From Ensifer sp. IC3342 (GTDB taxonomy: Bacteria > Pseudomonadota > Alphaproteobacteria > Rhizobiales > Rhizobiaceae), in assembly GCF_020193655.1 (NCBI RefSeq), contig NZ_JADYVE010000021.1, forward strand, positions 1 through 64,000: a stretch of DNA of 64,000 nucleotides, read 5' to 3'. This document shows, one piece after another, positions 16,828-24,122 of the stretch; positions within the stretch are counted from its first letter, which is position 1, and each line of letters starts with the position of its first letter. A program made the position numbers and the translations under genes. A model generated the notes under the pieces. That model was given only the letters and a program-made list of their open reading frames with translations. It searched no databases and was not told the origin of the DNA.

Positions 16828-17070
16828 TTGCTCGAGGAAGCTGCTAATTCCATCGCGCTTAATGGTCGCTAGAAATTCTTCGAACGCATCGCGATCGGTA
16901 GCAAATCGGTCATCCCAGATGGTCGAGTAACCTTCTTGGTCGACAACCTCCAACGTCCAGTCGCCGTTTGTGCCAGCGGGGCGGTAAATGCAGATTGTGA
17001 CCATGACATCATCATCGACGAATTCGCCGCAGAAGTCAGAAAACTCGTACTGCTGATCGCTTTCAGGCAT
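16807..17070 (-). CDS. Small acidic protein of unknown function
   Basis: An 87-residue soluble protein (EFSDFCGEFVDDDVMVTICI, DWTLEVVDQEGYSTIWDDRF, DRDAFEEFLATIKRDGISSF). The pattern of alternating strands followed by a helix is typical of a widespread rhizobial hypothetical family. No clear ribosome site is visible before the ATG at 17070. Its end overlaps the iron-permease-like remnant on the other strand. Confidence 0.65.
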   Translation of the reverse strand: MPESDQQYEFSDFCGEFVDDDVMVTICIYRPAGTNGDWTLEVVDQEGYSTIWDDRFATDRDAFEEFLATIKRDGISSFLEQSIHTVH

Positions 17071-17220
17071 CGCTATTTATAACATGGTCCGTGGATTGAT
17101 GGGGCGGATCATACGGGGGTGTTCGACCTATCAACGTCAATAATGATGGATGAACTTGAACGCTTGTCGCGCCGCAACAAACGGCGCGACGTCGGGTGTT
17201 CTCTTTTCGTGGCGCCCATT

Positions 17221-17616
17221 TTACGTCGTCGAGCGCGTCACACCGTAGTATTCGTCGATGCTGCGTCCGTATTCCGGCCTCGACCAATCTGGAGCGGTCC
17301 CTTCATCAAAATATGGCGCGTCCTCCAATCGATCCCTGTCGAGATCTATAACATACCCGCCTTGGTTCTCATCGTATTCCAGCATTTGCCATGGCACTGG
17401 ATGGTAACTGTTGCCCATGCCCAAAAAGCCACCGAACGACATGACCGCATAGGCGACCTGTCCAGACCTCTTACCGATCATCACGTCGTAGATCGATCCG
17501 AGGGACTCTCCCTTAGTGTTGTAAACATTGGTGCCTTCGACCTTGCTGGCCGCTATCATATCTCCGGTTTCTTCTTTTGCGACATCGCCGGTACGCGAAG
17601 TATCGTAATCGGTCAT
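17221..17616 (-). CDS. PRC-barrel domain protein
   Basis: A 131-residue protein with one PRC-barrel domain: MIAASKVEGTNVYNTKGESL, SIYDVMIGKRSGQVAYAVMS, FGGFLGMGNSYHPVPWQML and YVIDLDRDRLEDAPYFDE. Small single-domain members in rhizobia are typically stress-induced, but their ligand is unknown. An ATG pair follows AAGGAGG; the second (17616) has better spacing. A GGAAC-N17-GTT promoter lies 49 bases upstream. Confidence 0.85.
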   Translation of the reverse strand: MTDYDTSRTGDVAKEETGDMIAASKVEGTNVYNTKGESLGSIYDVMIGKRSGQVAYAVMSFGGFLGMGNSYHPVPWQMLEYDENQGGYVIDLDRDRLEDAPYFDEGTAPDWSRPEYGRSIDEYYGVTRSTT

Positions 17617-17664
17617 CATGCCCTCCTTAGGCTTGAGCACCGCCTTCTTTGGCGTATGTAATCA

Positions 17665-17689
17665 AACTCTGATGTTGATAACTGGTTCC
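17665..17689 (-). promoter_or_regulatory. RpoE2/EcfG-type stress promoter
   Basis: Minus-strand GGAAC (17689-17685) and GTT (17667-17665) with 17 bases between them, upstream of the PRC-barrel gene. Confidence 0.75.
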
Positions 17690-17699
17690 GGCGCGCGTC

Positions 17700-17745
17700 G
17701 TTCCAAGGGAATCAGAGAGCGGGCGGATGAGGCGACGGTGTTTGA
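17700..17745 (+). repeat. ligD: Remnant of a LigD 3-prime end
   Basis: Encodes SKGIRERADEATVFDALLGG, matching the last residues of the split ligase (FKGIRERADDATVYQLA). No ligase sequence precedes it, so it is a short scar. It lies between the divergent PRC-barrel and membrane-protein genes. Confidence 0.6.
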
Positions 17746-17821
17746 TGCCCTTTTAGGCGGTGAGAATGCGTGCTCGCGGGACCAGCTTTTCACGGCGGGT
17801 TCCGCTCTACGGTGTTGCCAG

Positions 17822-17846
17822 GGAACAGTTTCACGGGACCTTGGTT
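17822..17846 (+). promoter_or_regulatory. RpoE2/EcfG-type stress promoter
   Basis: GGAAC (17822-17826) and GTT (17844-17846) are 17 bases apart, 36 bases before the ATG of the alanine-rich membrane protein. Confidence 0.75.
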
Positions 17847-17882
17847 TGGACCGGCGGCGTGAACACAAGGGAGGATTTTACG

Positions 17883-18794
17883 ATGAGCGAACCCGTCGCC
17901 GTGCGTCAAACCCACGAGACCGATTACGCTTCCGGTCGTTCGGCCAATGCTGCCATTAACGAAATCTCTTGGGGAGCTGTATTTGCTGGCGTGGCGCTTG
18001 CCCTTGCGGTGCAATTTCTGCTGAATCTCTTAGGCGTCGGAATTGGAGCCGCGGTGATTGAGCCGACAACGTCCGACAATCCGAACCCGAGCACACTTTC
18101 GATTGCCGGGGGTCTCTGGTTCGCTGTCTCTGGTATCGTCGCGGCCTTCGTAGGCGGATATGTCGCCAGCAGGGTCTCGGGCCGTCCCGGTACGACGACT
18201 GGCAGTTACCATGGGCTTACCAGTTGGGCGGTCACGACATTGGTCATCCTTTATCTGCTGACGACCTCGGTCGGCGCGTTGGTCGGTGGCGCGTTCAGCG
18301 GTCTTAGCAGCATCATCGGTGGCGTCGGCAAAACTGCCGCCACGGTCACTACTGCCGCTGCGCCGGCAATCGCTACGTCCGTTGACCCGATGGCTGACAT
18401 CGAGCGGCAGGTCAGAAGTGCCACTGGAGGCAACGACCCGGCAGCTCTTCGCGATGCTGCTGTCGCAGCCGTACGGGCGGCCGTCACCGGCGACGAAGCC
18501 ACAGCGGAAGAGGCCAGAAATCGCGCTGCTGACGCTATCGCGAAGGCGCAGAACATTCCGGTGGACCAAGCACGCACGCAGGTTCAACAGTATGAAGAAA
18601 GCTACAGAGCCTCGGTGGAGCGAGCCAAGCAGCAGGCGACCGAAGCCGCCGACACGGCTGCTACCGCCGTTTCCAGTGGGGCGATTCTCGGCTTCCTCTC
18701 GCTCGTTATAGGCGCCGTCGCTGCCTGGTTCGGTGGCGCGGCTGGAACGACGCGCTCTGTGGTGACGACTGACACTACTCGCCGGATGGGTTAG
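17883..18794 (+). CDS. Alanine-rich membrane protein, stress-type
   Basis: A 303-residue inner-membrane protein. Segments near residues 30-55 (GAVFAGVALALAVQFLLNLL), 78-100 (GLWFAVSGIVAAFVGGYVAS), 115-145 (WAVTTLVILYLLTTSVGALV) and 270-290 (GAILGFLSLVIGAVAAWFGG) are hydrophobic. Between the third and fourth lies a helical, alanine/glutamine-rich soluble region (about 165-265) that can form a coiled coil. GGGAGG seven bases before the ATG sets the start. Its own stress-type promoter lies upstream. I recognise the general rhizobial family but not a function. Confidence 0.75.
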   Translation: MSEPVAVRQTHETDYASGRSANAAINEISWGAVFAGVALALAVQFLLNLLGVGIGAAVIEPTTSDNPNPSTLSIAGGLWFAVSGIVAAFVGGYVASRVSGRPGTTTGSYHGLTSWAVTTLVILYLLTTSVGALVGGAFSGLSSIIGGVGKTAATVTTAAAPAIATSVDPMADIERQVRSATGGNDPAALRDAAVAAVRAAVTGDEATAEEARNRAADAIAKAQNIPVDQARTQVQQYEESYRASVERAKQQATEAADTAATAVSSGAILGFLSLVIGAVAAWFGGAAGTTRSVVTTDTTRRMG

Positions 18795-18857
18795 GCATTC
18801 CAGCACCGTCACGACGATCGGCATGGCGACGATGCCGTGAGCAACGACCATGACTAA

Positions 18858-18938
18858 TGGATGACGGAAGCTGCGGCACGTCATTCAAGGGGATTCGACA
18901 GCGCGCCGAGGACGCGACGATCTTCGAGGTAATATGAA
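18858..18938 (+). repeat. ligD: Second remnant of a LigD 3-prime end
   Basis: The stretch encodes TSFKGIRQRAEDATIFEVI and a stop, homologous to the terminal part of the ligase (DDGKLRHPSFKGIRERADDA). The similarity starts at about 18858 and ends at the stop. It sits immediately after the membrane-protein gene, so that gene is bracketed by two ligase scars. Confidence 0.6.
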
Positions 18939-18963
18939 GCGGTCTCCTGACAAGGTATCGCCG

Positions 18964-18990
18964 AAAAAAGACGCCCGCCGTGGGGCGGGC
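18964..18990 (-). terminator. Intrinsic terminator, minus strand
   Basis: On the minus strand GCCCGCC, CCAC loop, GGCGGGC is followed by GTC and six T. It lies 80 bases beyond the stop of the weak minus-strand gene at 19070-19214, supporting transcription of that strand. Confidence 0.75.
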
Positions 18991-19069
18991 GAAGTATGCA
19001 TGACGAAGCCATGTACGTACTCTCTCTGTGGGGGGATTCTGCACAGTTCGCAAGTCACTGTTCGGTTGC

Positions 19070-19214
19070 TTACCTCTCTTTCGGCATGGGGTAGCCGTAG
19101 TGATCGAGGTATGACTTCGACCTCGCCTTCGCGCCAGAGGTGGATATCCAGGAGGCGGCCAGTTTCCCGCAGTCCTTCGTGAGCCAGGTTCCGCGAGATC
19201 TTAATGCTTCCCAT
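19070..19214 (-). pseudogene. Small frameshifted minus-strand gene
   Basis: From the ATG at 19214 the frame reads MGSIKISRNLAHEGLRETGR and LLDIHLWREGE. Shortly after, a neighbouring frame gives SKSYLDHYGYPMPKER and a stop at 19070, which looks like the natural C-terminus. A one-base shift near 19110 separates them. A terminator stands downstream. I cannot name the family. Confidence 0.35.
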
Positions 19215-19256
19215 AATTATCTAGACTCTCGCAAAATAAGTGCCAGATTATGCAAC

Positions 19257-20651
19257 ATGACCGGCCGGAACGACAGCGCTGGAAATGCGGGTGACGCGAG
19301 GCAGCGCTTCGGTTTGGCAGGACTTGCTGAAGCGATCGTCGAGACGCTTGATCAGCCGCTGCTAATCCTCACTTCCGATCTCACCGTTGCAGACGTCAAC
19401 TCCGCATACTGCGAAACGTTCGGCGTCACGGCCGAGGAGACGCGCGGCCAGCCGATATACCGGCTGGGCAATGGCCAATGGGACATTCCCGAGCTGCGCG
19501 GGCTCCTGGAGCAGGTCCTGCCCGAGCGCACGATGGTGAAAGGCTACCAGATCGAGCACAAATTTCCCAATATCGGGAGGCGAGTCATGATCCTGAACGC
19601 CCGAAGAATAACCGACGATGACGGGCGTCCGGAACTGATCCTGCTCACAGTCTCCGATCGCACGGAAGCCGAGCAAGCCCGGTTTGAACTCGAAGGACAT
19701 CGGGAGTTCTTGGAAAAGCTGATCGACAGCGTTCGCGAAGGACTGCTGGTGCTCGGCTGGGATCTGCGGGTCGTCAGAGCGAACCAGACCTTCTATGACC
19801 TGTTTCAGGTCTCCCCCTCCGACACTGAAGGCCGGCTGGTGTACGAACTCGGAAACCGGCAATGGGACATTCCGAAACTGAGGGAGCTCCTGGAAGAGGT
19901 ACTTCCCGACAACAATGCTTTTGATGATGTCGAGGTAGCGCACGACTTCGAAACGGTCGGACGGCGCATCATGGTCCTCAATGGCCGCCGTCTCGATCAT
20001 CTCGACCTGATCCTGCTGGCGATCCGCGACGTCACCGAACAACGTCGAATGGAGGCGCAGCAGCGGACCCTGATGGGCGAACTGCACCACCGGGTGAAGA
20101 ACGTCCTTTCGAGCGTGAACGCGCTGGCAAATCGCAGCCTCTATGAGAGCCAATCGCTTGATGAGTTTCGCGATAGCTTTGCAACGCGCCTGGGTGCCCT
20201 CTCCAGGACTCAGGACCTGCTGATGCGCGCGCCCGATTGCGATGTCCTCATGGCGGAAGTTCTGCGCTTGGAGTTGGAGGCCCAGGGTGGACATGAGGGA
20301 GAAAACTTCCACCTTGAAGGGCCGGACGTCGCCATGTCGCGCGAGGCTACGCAAGCATTTGCCATGGCCATCCATGAACTGACCACCAATGCCGTAAAGC
20401 ATGGTGCCTGGGCCTCGCCCGAAGGTAGGCTGAAGGTAACTTGGACAGCACGCCGACGAAAGGGCAATGGAACACAAATTAGTTTCCGCTGGCGAGAGAA
20501 CCGCCCCGACATCAATACCGCCCCCACTCGCAAAGGCTACGGCTCGCGTGTTCTGGAGGGGGTGTTTAGCCATTCCCTGGACGGCACCTGCGACTTGACG
20601 CTTCATGCTGACGGCGCCGAGTTCGTTGCGGAATTCAAGCTGCGGGCTTAA
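19257..20651 (+). CDS. HWE-type sensor histidine kinase with two tandem PAS domains
   Basis: A 464-residue soluble kinase. Two PAS domains (about 20-145 and 155-275) are internal duplicates: YRLGNGQWDIPELRGLLEQV and YELGNRQWDIPKLRELLEEV. The phosphoacceptor region GELHHRVKNVLSSVNALANR follows at about 285, then an ATPase domain with AMAIHELTTNAVKHGAW and the WRE signature in FRWREN that marks the HWE subfamily. No membrane segment is present, so it senses an internal cue, perhaps via a PAS cofactor. No response regulator lies nearby. HWE/HisKA2 kinases commonly feed the PhyR-EcfG stress pathway, and the neighbouring genes have EcfG-type promoters. The ATG at 19257 has a weak ribosome site. 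Confidence 0.85.
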   Translation: MTGRNDSAGNAGDARQRFGLAGLAEAIVETLDQPLLILTSDLTVADVNSAYCETFGVTAEETRGQPIYRLGNGQWDIPELRGLLEQVLPERTMVKGYQIEHKFPNIGRRVMILNARRITDDDGRPELILLTVSDRTEAEQARFELEGHREFLEKLIDSVREGLLVLGWDLRVVRANQTFYDLFQVSPSDTEGRLVYELGNRQWDIPKLRELLEEVLPDNNAFDDVEVAHDFETVGRRIMVLNGRRLDHLDLILLAIRDVTEQRRMEAQQRTLMGELHHRVKNVLSSVNALANRSLYESQSLDEFRDSFATRLGALSRTQDLLMRAPDCDVLMAEVLRLELEAQGGHEGENFHLEGPDVAMSREATQAFAMAIHELTTNAVKHGAWASPEGRLKVTWTARRRKGNGTQISFRWRENRPDINTAPTRKGYGSRVLEGVFSHSLDGTCDLTLHADGAEFVAEFKLRA

Positions 20652-20862
20652 TTTTAGCTTGCTGCCGACTTTCCGACACGATGGACGGCTCTTCGGACCT
20701 AAGGGTACGACGTTCTATCTCTGCATCGGGCAGCACCGAGATTCCCTTCGCTGCTGGGAGGGTCACCAAGTAGAGCTCCGCGTCCTCAAACCGAACGGTC
20801 ACTTCAAGGGCATTTGCCTGGATTTGCACGAGACCGGTAACTTCTCTGGGGTCAGGCGGCAC
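20635..20862 (-). CDS. Possible small protein, weak
   Basis: A 75-residue frame starting GTG (MPPDPREVTGLVQIQANALE, VRFEDAELYLVTLPAAKGIS) has protein-like composition, but no ribosome site, and its end overlaps the kinase stop on the other strand. No family recognised. Confidence 0.25.
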   Translation of the reverse strand: MPPDPREVTGLVQIQANALEVTVRFEDAELYLVTLPAAKGISVLPDAEIERRTLRSEEPSIVSESRQQAKIKPAA

Positions 20863-20889
20863 GCCGGAGTGGTGGCTTGAATATCGAAG

Positions 20890-21495
20890 GCATGTTTGGT
20901 TCTGGCTGTCGGAACGGTGTCCTCAAACGATCGCGAAGTTCGCCGTTCAGCGCGGCCGTCCGGATCTGCATGACCATGTGCGCGCCGTGGTGCGACTATC
21001 GCACCTGCTGTTTCTTGACCATCCGCTTGCCAACAAGCGAATTTACCGCCGACTCGGCGAGGGTCGTAGCGACGCGAAATCCGGCTCGGTAGCGCTTTCC
21101 ATAGTTGATGATGGCACCGCGGTTGGAACGGATACAGGTCAGCAGCTGCGAGCCCAGGCTGTGAAGCGTGAGATCGAGAATTCACCTTCCCACTGCGACT
21201 GCTTGAGACAGACCAGGAGCCGCTCCAGGTCGCGGATCGCCCGATCGACGCGGCCGTGCCACAAACGCCACTTCACGGCCTTGATGTCCCTGCCAGTGGT
21301 AAGCGGTACCTCGGCACGGTTAGAGTTGGAGCGGATCAGGTGATCGGCGATCTGCTGCATGGGCTCAACACCGGCCTTGTTGAAATACCTGGTCTGCAGT
21401 TCGATTCCGTTCAAGGCGAGGGATTCACGTCGGATTCCCCAACACCGCATTGGCCAGCGCCGATCGTCTCGAATGGGTGGAGAGCGGAAGTCTAA
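20890..21495 (-). mobile_element. ISKra4-family transposase remnant
   Basis: Minus-strand frames combine into the C-terminal half of an ISKra4-type transposase: IKAVKWRLWHGRVDRAIRDL, then NYGKRYRAGFRVATTLAESA, VGKRMVKKQQVRW, HGAHMVMQIRTAALNGELRD. An in-frame stop follows KKQQVR (near 21000) and frames change near 21180. The catalytic N-terminal part is absent, so it is inactive. Confidence 0.65.
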
Positions 21496-21637
21496 CGCCA
21501 ACCCGCCGGATGGCTAGTTTGCGCCAGAAGCGGCCATTGTGCACAGTGATCTTGCCGGCACAAATGGTGCCGGAAGCAGACATGCAGCCTCTGTACGGAC
21601 AGAGCGAGTAGCCGACGTACAAGCCAGTGAGTCGAAC

Positions 21638-22480
21638 ATGCTCTACACCAAAGATTGTGACCGCCGGGACCAATCTGAGAATGGAGGCTGGCACTGCGCC
21701 ATAACCTGTTTCCAGAAAACCGTATACTTCCCCGAGAAACCGGAAAAGAAACGCTTCTTCGCTCGGCTCCAGGCCGGGGAGTGGGAGCCCGGCACTTTTC
21801 ACAACATCGAACGCCTCGTCGATGACAGGACCACATTCATCGATATAGGCGGCTGGATCGGCGTCACCCCCTATTGGGCTGCACAGATCGCGCATAATGT
21901 CATTGCCGTCGAGCCCGATCCGGTCTGCTTCGACGTCCTGACGCAGATGAGGGCGGGAAATGCCGGCCAAGTGGAACTCATCAATGCCGCGCTTTCCGAG
22001 GACGAGAGCCTGGTGCTCCACTCGGTCGGCGGCGGCTTCGGCAGTTCGGAGAACTCAGCGCTCATCGCCGACGAAACGGGCATGGCGATTACCGCCAACA
22101 CCGTGACCATCCCCGTACTCCAGGCGATGGCGAAAACCGATCGGCTGTGCTTCAAAGTCGACATCGAGGGCTACGAGCATCAGACGCTCGACCAGTTTCG
22201 CGCGATCGATCGGAAGAGGACCGCGGGCGTGCTTCTGGCCGTGCACCCTCAAATCCTTGCCATGCTGTCCGGCCCGGCTACGCTACGGGTACTGCGCACA
22301 GTTGCGGCGACGATCCGCCTCGTCCGGAGCTTCAGCGGCTTTCGGCTGGAAAATCGATCCGCGATCTGGAGAGCGCTCCGCAAATCGATCGCCAGGCGCG
22401 AAGTCAGGGCTTCGACCTGCTCTTCGTCGCGAAATAACGCATTTCCGCTAAAGCAAAGCGCGTCGCATGCACTCCGGTGA
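21638..22480 (+). CDS. FkbM-family methyltransferase, probably frameshifted at the end
   Basis: A cytoplasmic SAM-dependent methyltransferase of the FkbM type. Motif I is TTFIDIGGWIGVTPYWAAQI followed by VIAVEPDPVCFDVL; the acidic FKVDIEGYEHQTLDQF marks motif III. The substrate (sugar or lipid hydroxyl) is unknown. The start at 21638 has no good ribosome site, and the N-terminus may have been lost to rearrangement. At the 3-prime end the frame runs to 22480, but the next frame gives QGFDLLFVAK and a stop at 22437, the more natural ending, suggesting a one-base shift near 22400. Its end overlaps the aberrant tail of the DUF411 gene on the other strand. Confidence 0.7.
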   Translation: MLYTKDCDRRDQSENGGWHCAITCFQKTVYFPEKPEKKRFFARLQAGEWEPGTFHNIERLVDDRTTFIDIGGWIGVTPYWAAQIAHNVIAVEPDPVCFDVLTQMRAGNAGQVELINAALSEDESLVLHSVGGGFGSSENSALIADETGMAITANTVTIPVLQAMAKTDRLCFKVDIEGYEHQTLDQFRAIDRKRTAGVLLAVHPQILAMLSGPATLRVLRTVAATIRLVRSFSGFRLENRSAIWRALRKSIARREVRASTCSSSRNNAFPLKQSASHALR

Positions 22481-22968
22481 ATGCAAGCTTCAGGGCTCGG
22501 TTCGCGGGCGCACGCTGTGGAAAATTGTCGGCATCCCCCAGCCTGCCTTGGGATCACATAGACTTCATAGCTGGCTTCGGAGTCGTCACCCATGCCGGTC
22601 GAGCCTGCAGGCATGCCGGGCACGGCGATGCCTGCAATGTCCGGGCGCTCGGCTAGAAGCTTTCTCACCGCCTCCACGGGCACATGCCCCTCGACGACGT
22701 AGCCGTCGAGAACGGCGGTGTGGCAGGCCTCCAACTCCGCCGGAATGGCGAAGCGACGCTTGATCGGGGTCATGTTGCTTTCGTCGTGAATTCTGACTGA
22801 GAACCCCGCTTGTCTCATTGCTGCGGCCCAGCTCTCACAGCAGCCGCATAGCGGATCCTTGTAGGTGTCCATGTGCGCATCGCCCGCCACGGCGGCGCGC
22901 AGAGCGGGAACAAAGACAAACGAGCCTGCCAGTGCGCTAGCGAGGAACTTCCGGCGAGGCATGGTCAT
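22249..22968 (-). CDS. DUF411 (copper-type) protein with Tat signal and aberrant C-terminus
   Basis: Residues 1-30 form a Tat-like signal (RRKFLASALAGSFVFVPAL). The DUF411 domain follows: YKDPLCGCCESWAAAMRQAG with the CGCC metal site, ACHTAVLDGYVVEGHVPVEA and IAVPGMPAGSTGMGDDSEAS. DUF411 proteins are small periplasmic proteins linked to copper handling; the cueR gene 27 bases upstream fits that. After YEVYVIPRQAGG (about residue 147) the family match ends and the frame runs another 90 residues antisense to the FkbM gene. A junction near 22545 has replaced the normal terminus. AAGGAG precedes the ATG at 22968. Confidence 0.8.
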   Translation of the reverse strand: MTMPRRKFLASALAGSFVFVPALRAAVAGDAHMDTYKDPLCGCCESWAAAMRQAGFSVRIHDESNMTPIKRRFAIPAELEACHTAVLDGYVVEGHVPVEAVRKLLAERPDIAGIAVPGMPAGSTGMGDDSEASYEVYVIPRQAGGCRQFSTACAREPSPEACIHRSACDALCFSGNALFRDEEQVEALTSRLAIDLRSALQIADRFSSRKPLKLRTRRIVAATVRSTRSVAGPDSMARI

Positions 22969-22995
22969 AGGTTGCTCCTTTCCACTTCGATGCCG

Positions 22996-23472
22996 CTATG
23001 CGCGCGATCGCTGTGCACCTTGCAGGGGATTGATGCCGGCGCGTCCGAAACGGGCCGGCTCAGCTGATGGTTCCGGCTCGCCGGCGCCGCCCGAGAGATC
23101 GTCGAGGATCGGGCAATCCGGCCGGGCGTCCCCATGGCAATGGGCGGCCAGATGCTTGAGCGTGCGGCTCATTGCCCTCAGCTCTTCCGCCTTGCGGTTG
23201 AGGATATTCACCTGATCAAGCGCAATTTTCTTGACCTCGGCGCTGGCGCGCGACCGGTCACGCCACAGTGCCAGGAGATCGGCCATCTGCTCGACGCTGA
23301 AGCCGAGATCGCGGGCTCTGCGAATGAACCGCAGCGTGTGGACGTCCTTGTCGTCGTAGTTGCGATAGCCGGATTCGCTGCGGCTCGCAGGCGGAATAAG
23401 GCCGATTGTTTCGTAGTACCGAATCATTTTCGCCGAGACGCCCGAAGCGCGTGCGACATCGCCGATATTCAT
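22996..23472 (-). CDS. cueR: CueR-type copper-responsive MerR-family regulator
   Basis: A 158-residue transcription activator: MNIGDVARASGVSAKMIRYY (winged helix-turn-helix), GYRNYDDKDVHTLRFIRRAR, then a coiled-coil dimerisation helix and the metal loop CHGDARPDCPIL, whose two cysteines suit Cu(I). It should sense cytoplasmic copper and activate detoxification genes; the DUF411 gene directly downstream is the obvious target. I chose ATG 23472 (family-typical N-terminus, GAGAGG upstream); an ATG five codons earlier also has a ribosome site. The tail is longer than usual by about 20 residues. A wide dyad ACCTGC-N15-GCAGGT (23522-23548) lies upstream but is broader than classic MerR operators. 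Confidence 0.9.
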   Translation of the reverse strand: MNIGDVARASGVSAKMIRYYETIGLIPPASRSESGYRNYDDKDVHTLRFIRRARDLGFSVEQMADLLALWRDRSRASAEVKKIALDQVNILNRKAEELRAMSRTLKHLAAHCHGDARPDCPILDDLSGGAGEPEPSAEPARFGRAGINPLQGAQRSRA

Positions 23473-23645
23473 GCGATAACCTCTCATTCGTCCATCCTCC
23501 CGGATCGAATTTCGAGGGGAGACCTGCCATTGTACAGTGCTTGCAGGTTCATGTTCCGGAGCTGGATTGGCGATTGCACGAACTCCAGACTATGTGAACT
23601 ACGAGCTGAAAAATGTTTCCGCACTCGTCATGCGGCATGGTGAGA

Positions 23646-24122
23646 CTAGAACTCGATGGCGGGCCGGGTGATCATCAGCCAGAAGATCCCGAGCACCGCA
23701 CCAAAGGCCGGAAAACCGAAGGCGAACCACAGATGAAAGAGCCGGTGATAGCGTTTGGGCAATGGCTGGCAGCTCTTACTCGCGGCCTCTGCTAACCTGC
23801 GCAGCTCCATCTGCATCCAGACAACAGGCAGCCAGAACGCGCCGGTTATCAGGTACAGGAGGATCGATAGCAGTATCCAGCCTTCCATCAGCGAGTAGCC
23901 GACATGCCAAGCGAGAGCGATCCCCGTTATCGGCTGCAGGACGACGGCAGTGGCGGTGAACAGGAAGTCTGCCAGGACAACGATGCGCGCAACGGCTGCG
24001 ATCGTCTCGGCACTGCCGGTCCGATGTGCCGCAAGCATGAAGAACGCAATTCCCGCGCCGGTGCCCAACAGCACGGAGGCGCCGATGATGTGCAGGTATT
24101 TCAAGACGAAATAGAGCATCAT
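23646..24122 (-). CDS. DUF2269 family membrane protein
   Basis: A 158-residue inner-membrane protein with four hydrophobic segments: LYFVLKYLHIIGASVLLGTG, VLADFLFTATAVVLQPITGI, GWILLSILLYLITGAFWLPV and LWFAFGFPAFGAVLGIFWLM. This matches DUF2269, whose function is not known. Its ATG shares ATGA with the stop of the upstream gene, so the two are coupled and probably work together. Confidence 0.85.
   Translation of the reverse strand: MMLYFVLKYLHIIGASVLLGTGAGIAFFMLAAHRTGSAETIAAVARIVVLADFLFTATAVVLQPITGIALAWHVGYSLMEGWILLSILLYLITGAFWLPVVWMQMELRRLAEAASKSCQPLPKRYHRLFHLWFAFGFPAFGAVLGIFWLMITRPAIEF

Noticed and set aside
19362..20606. 414-residue minus-strand frame opposite the HWE kinase
   Set aside because: Shadow frame of the kinase, no start signal or recognised domain.
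23522..23548. Dyad ACCTGC-N15-GCAGGT upstream of cueR as a classic CueR operator
   Set aside because: The arms are six bases further apart than in known CueR/MerR sites and no 19-base-spaced promoter fits, so I mention it only in the cueR entry.
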